From CAZYCC01 sp964645985 (GTDB taxonomy: Bacteria > Bacillota > Clostridia > Oscillospirales > CAG-272), in the NCBI GenBank assembly GCA_964645985.1, contig CAZYCC010000050.1, positions 1 through 11,110 on the forward strand: 11,110 nucleotides of DNA, read 5' to 3'. Below, piece after piece: positions 7,599 through 11,110 of this stretch. Under the pieces are notes generated by a model, which was not told the DNA's origin, did not search any database, and saw only the letters and a list, made by a program, of their open reading frames with translations. The first letter of the stretch is position 1. Every line of letters starts with the position of its first letter. The translations under genes were made by a program, and so were the position numbers.

Positions 7599-8165
7599 TC
7601 ATACGCTCATAAAATTGCGCAAAATCTGTGCTCCGGACGGTGTGAGAACCGACTCGGGATGGAATTGCAGCCCGAAGATCGGGTGCGCGCGGTGTTCGAC
7701 CGCCATCACCTCACCCTCGTCGGTCGTCGCGACGACCCGCAGACACGCCGGGATGCGCGCGGGGTCGGCGGCGAGCGAGTGGTAGCGCGCGACCGGGATG
7801 CGCGCGGGCAGCCCCGCGAAGAGCGGGCAGGCGAGGTCGAGCGCCGCCTCCGACTGCTTGCCGTGCATCAGTCTCGCGGCGTAGGTCACCACCCCGCCGA
7901 AGTGCGCGACGATCGCCTGGTGCCCAAGGCAAACCCCGAGCACCGGCACCCCACGCTCGCCAAGCGCGACCGCGTCCATTGTCACCCCCGCCGCCTCCGG
8001 CCGTCCCGGCCCCGGCGAGAGGATGACCCGCTCGGGCGCGAGCGCGGCAATCTCCTCGAGCGTCATCGCGTCGTTGCGCACCACCCGCACCTCCGGCGCG
8101 ATCGCACCGACCATTTGGTACAAGTTATACGAAAAGCTGTCGTAATTATCTATTAACAGAACCAT
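7599..8165 (-). CDS. trpG: Anthranilate synthase glutamine amidotransferase subunit
   Basis: A 188-residue class I glutamine amidotransferase that releases ammonia from glutamine for anthranilate synthase. It has the N-terminal LLIDNYDSFSYNL (3-15), the oxyanion segment ILSPGPGRPEAAG (48-60), the nucleophile elbow GVCLGHQ (77-83, Cys79) and the C-terminal GLQFHPESVLTPSG (165-178, with His169 and Glu171 completing the triad). The length is normal. The close homolog PabA (folate pathway) cannot be excluded by sequence alone, and one protein may serve both. Position at the head of the trp genes favours TrpG. The partner TrpE is not adjacent; a 1.3-kb gene-free region lies upstream instead. No Shine-Dalgarno is recognisable within 15 nt of the ATG. 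Confidence 0.93.
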   Translation of the reverse strand: MVLLIDNYDSFSYNLYQMVGAIAPEVRVVRNDAMTLEEIAALAPERVILSPGPGRPEAAGVTMDAVALGERGVPVLGVCLGHQAIVAHFGGVVTYAARLMHGKQSEAALDLACPLFAGLPARIPVARYHSLAADPARIPACLRVVATTDEGEVMAVEHRAHPIFGLQFHPESVLTPSGAQILRNFMSV

Positions 8166-8480
8166 AACAAATGGGAGAAAAACCTCAGCACAAAGGATCT
8201 GGATTCGCGGTACCTATTTGAAACGCGCGCAGCGTGTTTCAAATAGCAAAATCGTCAAATTACGTTTTGCGCACCGCGCAAAGCAAAATTTGCGGGGGAG
8301 CAAGGCAAAAACGGCAACGAGGCCGCGATTTTGCGGAGGGGGAAGGGCGGTGGATTTCGATTTGGCAGAGCCAATCCGATTTGGCTCCGCCAAATCGTCA
8401 AATTCCTTACCGAAGGTAAACCTCTGGTAAGGAAGTTTGCGGCAAAACCGCCAAGCGCCCCGCGCGAGCGAAAGGGTTGT
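8166..8480 (-). other. trpG upstream region with a chain of hairpins
   Basis: This is about 315 bp directly upstream of trpG, with four stem-loops in series. They are 8214-8246 (CTATTTGAAA/TTTCAAATAG plus an inner CGC/GCG), 8359-8396 (16-bp stem GATTTGGCAGAGCCAA), 8403-8434 (TTCCTTACC/GGTAAGGAA with inner AGGT/ACCT) and 8439-8451 (GCGG/CCGC). The 13-mer AAATCGTCAAATT occurs twice (8249-8261, 8392-8404), near or overlapping the right arm of the first two hairpins. The single mismatch in the 16-bp stem (A8367 and C8388) becomes a G-U wobble in minus-strand RNA. This could be a regulatory leader or a run of palindromic interspersed repeats. No terminator with a T-run and no Trp-rich leader peptide is visible. 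Confidence 0.5.
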
Positions 8481-8829
8481 CGGGGGGAAGTTGCGCGCAG
8501 CGCGGGACACAAACGCCCGTCACCTGCGCTCCGCGCGGGGTTTTGCGCGCCCGCCGCGGGAACGGAGCAGTGAGGGGAGGGATACCCCCCGCGAGGGCGA
8601 GCGGGGTAGTGCAAGGCCACGACAGGGGCACCGACCTATCCTCAACACCCCATCCCCGAGGGAGCAGCGGAAATGTCGACAGGAGCAGTGCCGTTTTCCC
8701 GAAAACTAAACCGAGAAACGGCAGTTCAAATTACGATGATCCTTATACCCCGCCCACGAGAGCACCCCATCCCCCAAAGGGCAGAGGAGATGTTTCGCTT
8801 CCGACAATCCTATCAATCTCTTTGGACTT

Positions 8830-8840
8830 CCCCCCCCCCC
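8830..8840. repeat. Homopolymer run of 11 C
   Basis: Eleven consecutive C residues lie in the core of module B. The matching place in copy A has five. Such tracts are prone to slippage in vivo and to length errors in sequencing. Confidence 0.9.
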
Positions 8841-8908
8841 GCGCCGCGAGTTTACTCCGCAAAGAGGAAAACGCCCTGCTTACCGTAACAGGTCGTTATG
8901 TAGGGGTT

Positions 8909-8968
8909 CCAAGGGGGAGTGCAGCTCCCCCTTGGCGGGGCCATCCAAGGGGGGCTGGTCCCCCTTGG
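8909..8968. other. Two consecutive hairpins in module B
   Basis: CCAAGGGGGAG (8909-8919) pairs perfectly with CTCCCCCTTGG (8925-8935). CCAAGGGGG (8945-8953) pairs with CCCCCTTGG (8960-8968). Copy A has a single nested hairpin at the matching place. Confidence 0.75.
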
Positions 8969-9101
8969 CCGCTTCTCGAGAGAGCCGGGGGAGGGCTCTT
9001 TCGGGAAAGAGCACTCCTCCGGAGGAGCGAGGTGGCGGCTCCCGCCACGAGAACAGTAGGTGCGGCGCGGAGCAGTGGAAATGACCGCGCGGAAGTAGAG
9101 G

Positions 9102-9420
9102 TTTCCCGAAAACTATATTTAGAAACGGCAGTTCAGATCACGATAAATGCACTTGGGTTTCCCGAAAACTAAACCTAAGAGGTGGCAGTACAAATTACGA
9201 TAGGGGCACTTCGTTTTCCCGAAAACTAAACCCGAGAAGGTGCAGTCGAAATCTCGACAACGCGGGATGCCTACACACTCTCCCCCCGAACGGGGCTGTT
9301 CAAATTACGATAGGGGCAGTGGAGCTTTCCCAAAACTAAACCCAGACACGGCAGTGCAAATTACGATTGAGAATGTGGAGTTTCTCAGAAAACTAAATCA
9401 GAGAGGTAGCACCTCAAAAT
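9102..9420. repeat. Tandem array of about 56-bp degenerate units
   Basis: Unit heads (TTTCCCGAAAACTAAA or a close variant) begin at 9102, 9158, 9215, 9326 and 9381. A unit with a diverged head fits near 9271, so the period is 55-57 bp. Unit tails resemble GGCAGTNCAAATTACGATAG, followed by about eight variable bases. In the unit starting at 9215 the tail is GTCGAAATCTCGAC, a near-palindrome; the matching unit in copy A reads GTCGAAATTTCGAC, a perfect one. Units are contiguous with no spacers, so this is not a CRISPR array. The last unit decays just before the flippase stop codon. Confidence 0.85.
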
Positions 9421-9478
9421 TCGTCCCCCTCCCCGGAGATCTCCTTCCGCAAAATGAAGCGAGAGAATCCCGCGCAAA

Positions 9479-10990
9479 TCATCTCGCGCGCTCGCGCGGG
9501 CGAGGGGATCCACCGCGAGTAATCTTTTTCGCGAAAACAAGGAGAGTCGGCAGATTGACGATGACAAGCGCGAGAAAGAGGACGAGCTCGAGCGCGCCGA
9601 TAAGCGCGCCGCGCGCGGTGAGAAACTGCGCGGCAAGACCTGTCGGGCTCGGGAAGACGCTGTCCTTCGGCTGCACGACAAGCAGCGCCGCCATCGCGCC
9701 GGCGAGCGCCGTATTGAGGACGAGCCGCCGCGTGCCGAGGTCGAAGCGCACATACCGCCGCGCGGTGTGCGCGCGCAGCAGGAAGACGACGAGATAGCTC
9801 GCGACGGTCGCGAGCGCGGCGCCCTCTGCGCCCCACCCTGCGAGGCGAATGCCGAACAGCTCATCCGGGATCAGCAGCAGATTTAACAGGATATTGACAA
9901 TTGCGCCGGCGAGCGAAGTGAAGAGCGCCCCGCGGCTGCGCGCGCGCACCGTGTAGACAGACCCCAGGAAGCTGACGTGCGAGCTGAACAGAATCGCGAG
10001 GACGAGCAGCGGGATGGTGTGCCACGCCGTGAAGTACGCGGGATCGAAAAGGATATACGCGAATAGCTTGCAAAAGAGGATGATCCCCCCGCCCGCGAGG
10101 AAGAGCAGCGAGGAAAACGCGCGGAAGGTCGTCGTGAAGAAAGCCGACCGCTCGCGCTCGTTGTTCTCCTTGACCGAAGAGAAGCCCCATGCCTGAATGA
10201 AAATCGTGCAGAGCATCGACAGCAGCGTTGGGATCTTGTTCGCCGCCGTATAGATGCCGTTCGCCTCGCCGCCGACCATCGCGGTCAGCATATAGCGGTC
10301 GGAAACCGAGGTGATCCACCAGAAGATCGTCGTCGGGATGAGCGGGACGCAATAGCGCAACATCGCGTGCACGCGCGCCGGGTGGAAACTGCGCGGCGAA
10401 ACCAGCTCGTATATTAACTTTTCTTTAACGAATATAAAGATAAATGTGACCGCGTCGGCGCAGACGACCGACAGCACATACCCGCCGACCTTCCAGTCGA
10501 ACCCGAGCAGGAAGAGCAGATTAAACGCGACGACGAGCGCGGTGTTGAGGATGCCCTGCAGCGCGTAGAAGCGAAACTTGTCGCGCGTGCGGATGTAGTA
10601 GGAGACGAGCGAGTGCAGGTTCGCGAAGAGGACATAGACGACGAGCAGCGCGAGCGATCGTCCCGGGATTCCGGCGAGCAGCCCGAGTGGGGAAATCGCC
10701 GCGAGGACAGCCGACCCGCCGAGGACGAACGCCATCCCTATTGAAAAGACCTCGCGCTTGTCCTCCGCCTCATCGAGGGCAAAGCGGAAGACCGCGTCGG
10801 TGACGCCCGCGCAGAAGAGCGGCATCAGCAGCTTCGCCGTCTCCATTAACAGGTCCGCGGCGCCGAACTGCTCCGCCGTCAAGCAGCCGGTGTAGAACCG
10901 AACCATGAAGAAGACGATCAGCTTCGAGCCGAAGCTGCCGAGGGCGACAAGCGCCGTGTTGGACAGCAGCTTGCGGTAGCGATCCTTCAC
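9479..10990 (-). CDS. Polysaccharide flippase of the MOP/Wzx (PST) family
   Basis: A 503-residue inner-membrane protein with about 14 hydrophobic segments. They are at roughly 11-32, 43-66, 84-108, 112-134, 143-163, 168-189, 212-228, 249-271, 290-312, 325-346, 356-378, 389-407, 425-440 and 462-486. Features typical of the PST branch of the MOP superfamily are SVSDRYMLTAMVGGEANGIY (228-247) and the GAEGAALATVASYLVVF stretch (387-403). Such proteins flip lipid-linked oligosaccharides across the membrane; the substrate here is unknown. The frame opens at an ATG at 11011. I choose the GTG at 10990, because GGAGGT lies 5 nt upstream and the promoter -10 box (11015-11020) puts the likely transcription start at or past the ATG. 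It has its own promoter, so it is probably not part of the trp operon. A SpoVB-like or other lipid flippase role cannot be excluded. Confidence 0.88.
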   Translation of the reverse strand: MKDRYRKLLSNTALVALGSFGSKLIVFFMVRFYTGCLTAEQFGAADLLMETAKLLMPLFCAGVTDAVFRFALDEAEDKREVFSIGMAFVLGGSAVLAAISPLGLLAGIPGRSLALLVVYVLFANLHSLVSYYIRTRDKFRFYALQGILNTALVVAFNLLFLLGFDWKVGGYVLSVVCADAVTFIFIFVKEKLIYELVSPRSFHPARVHAMLRYCVPLIPTTIFWWITSVSDRYMLTAMVGGEANGIYTAANKIPTLLSMLCTIFIQAWGFSSVKENNERERSAFFTTTFRAFSSLLFLAGGGIILFCKLFAYILFDPAYFTAWHTIPLLVLAILFSSHVSFLGSVYTVRARSRGALFTSLAGAIVNILLNLLLIPDELFGIRLAGWGAEGAALATVASYLVVFLLRAHTARRYVRFDLGTRRLVLNTALAGAMAALLVVQPKDSVFPSPTGLAAQFLTARGALIGALELVLFLALVIVNLPTLLVFAKKITRGGSPRPRERAR

Positions 10991-10995
10991 GCGAC

Positions 10996-11001
10996 ACCTC
11001 C
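10996..11001 (-). promoter_or_regulatory. Shine-Dalgarno for the flippase GTG start
   Basis: GGAGGT on the minus strand lies five bases before the GTG at 10990. It is the strongest ribosome binding site in the window and sets the start codon 21 bases downstream of the longest possible frame. Confidence 0.85.
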
Positions 11002-11014
11002 GAGAACCCATTGT

Positions 11015-11043
11015 ATTGTAGCACAGTAAAGGAGAGTTTTCAA
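11015..11043 (-). promoter_or_regulatory. Sigma-A type promoter of the flippase gene
   Basis: On the minus strand, TTGAAA (11038-11043) and TACAAT (11015-11020) are separated by exactly 17 bp. They differ from the TTGACA and TATAAT consensus by one base each. A start about 7 nt downstream of the -10 box (near 11008) gives a leader of only about 18 nt containing the GGAGGT. Confidence 0.85.
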
Positions 11044-11110
11044 GAGGCGCGGGATCCCTCCCGCCTCCGGGGCCCCGACTGTGTGTTTTCGGTCGACCTT
11101 TCCGAAACTC
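11044..11110. other. Right edge, upstream of the flippase promoter
   Basis: Sixty-seven bases contain a short imperfect dyad (GGCGCGGGA near 11046 with TCCCGCC just after) and no gene. The dyad may belong to the end of a neighbouring gene outside the window. Confidence 0.3.

Larger units (their letters stand above)
8481..9420. repeat. Intergenic repeat module, copy B
   Basis: This is the longer of the two modules. It opens with the same 19-mer as copy A (8481-8499), then has about 150 bp not seen in A. A unit head follows at about 8695 (TTTCCCGAAAACTAAA). The core (about 8755-9083) aligns with 2684-2984 at high identity by eye, with 67 nt perfect (8962-9028). A tandem run of about 56-bp units then extends to about 9420, whereas copy A has only two complete heads there. 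The module fills most of the gap between the flippase stop and trpG, where trpE might be expected. It holds no supported gene. Confidence 0.85.

Noticed and set aside
7458..8156. 232-codon plus-strand frame opposite trpG
   Set aside because: Antisense shadow of trpG; Arg/His-rich with no recognisable domain.
8219..8265. Minus-strand promoter TTGAAA or TTGACG upstream of trpG
   Set aside because: The -35-like hexamers sit within or next to palindromic repeats, and no acceptable -10 box lies 16-18 bp downstream.
9102..9420. CRISPR array
   Set aside because: Units of about 56 bp are contiguous and degenerate with no unique spacers, and no cas gene is present.

Overview
The window is GC-rich bacterial DNA carrying seven convincing genes, all on the minus strand: a tryptophan biosynthesis cluster in the order trpG-trpD-trpC-trpF-trpB-trpA (read right to left) and, upstream of it, a polytopic polysaccharide flippase. 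Separate rather than fused trpG/trpD and trpC/trpF, the GDCFBA order, Shine-Dalgarno sequences such as GGAGG, a sigma-A type promoter and a Rho-independent hairpin fit a GC-rich member of the Bacillota (Clostridia). That assignment is inference; there is no rRNA or marker gene to fix it.

Layout from the right edge: the flippase (9479-10990) has its own clear promoter (TTGAAA, 17 bp, TACAAT) and starts at a GTG. A 1.3-kb gene-free stretch (8166-9478) follows. It holds a large repeat module (copy B, with a tandem array of about 56-bp units) and then a chain of hairpins just ahead of trpG. The trp genes follow: trpG (7599-8165), trpD (5718-6737), trpC (4058-4855), trpF (3215-3841), trpB (1260-2456) and trpA (41-829). 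A second copy of the repeat module (copy A) lies between trpF and trpB. A perfect 10-bp hairpin with a T-run on the plus strand closes the left edge.

Together the six enzymes convert chorismate-derived anthranilate to tryptophan: TrpG supplies ammonia for anthranilate synthesis, TrpD adds the phosphoribosyl group, TrpF isomerises, TrpC closes the indole ring and TrpA/TrpB make tryptophan. The large synthase subunit TrpE is not in the window. All six frames look intact with their key catalytic residues, apart from an Asp-to-Glu change at the TrpA position equivalent to Salmonella Asp60.

The unusual property is the spacing. Only about 6.5 of 11.1 kb is coding, and the trp genes are separated by gaps of about 216, 430, 758, 861 and 862 bp instead of overlapping or abutting. 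The gaps hold repeats, palindromes and purine-rich sequence but no gene I can support. The best candidate for something undescribed is the pair of repeat modules: a hairpin-rich core with a 67-nt perfectly conserved segment, bracketed by degenerate 56-bp units, present twice in the same orientation.
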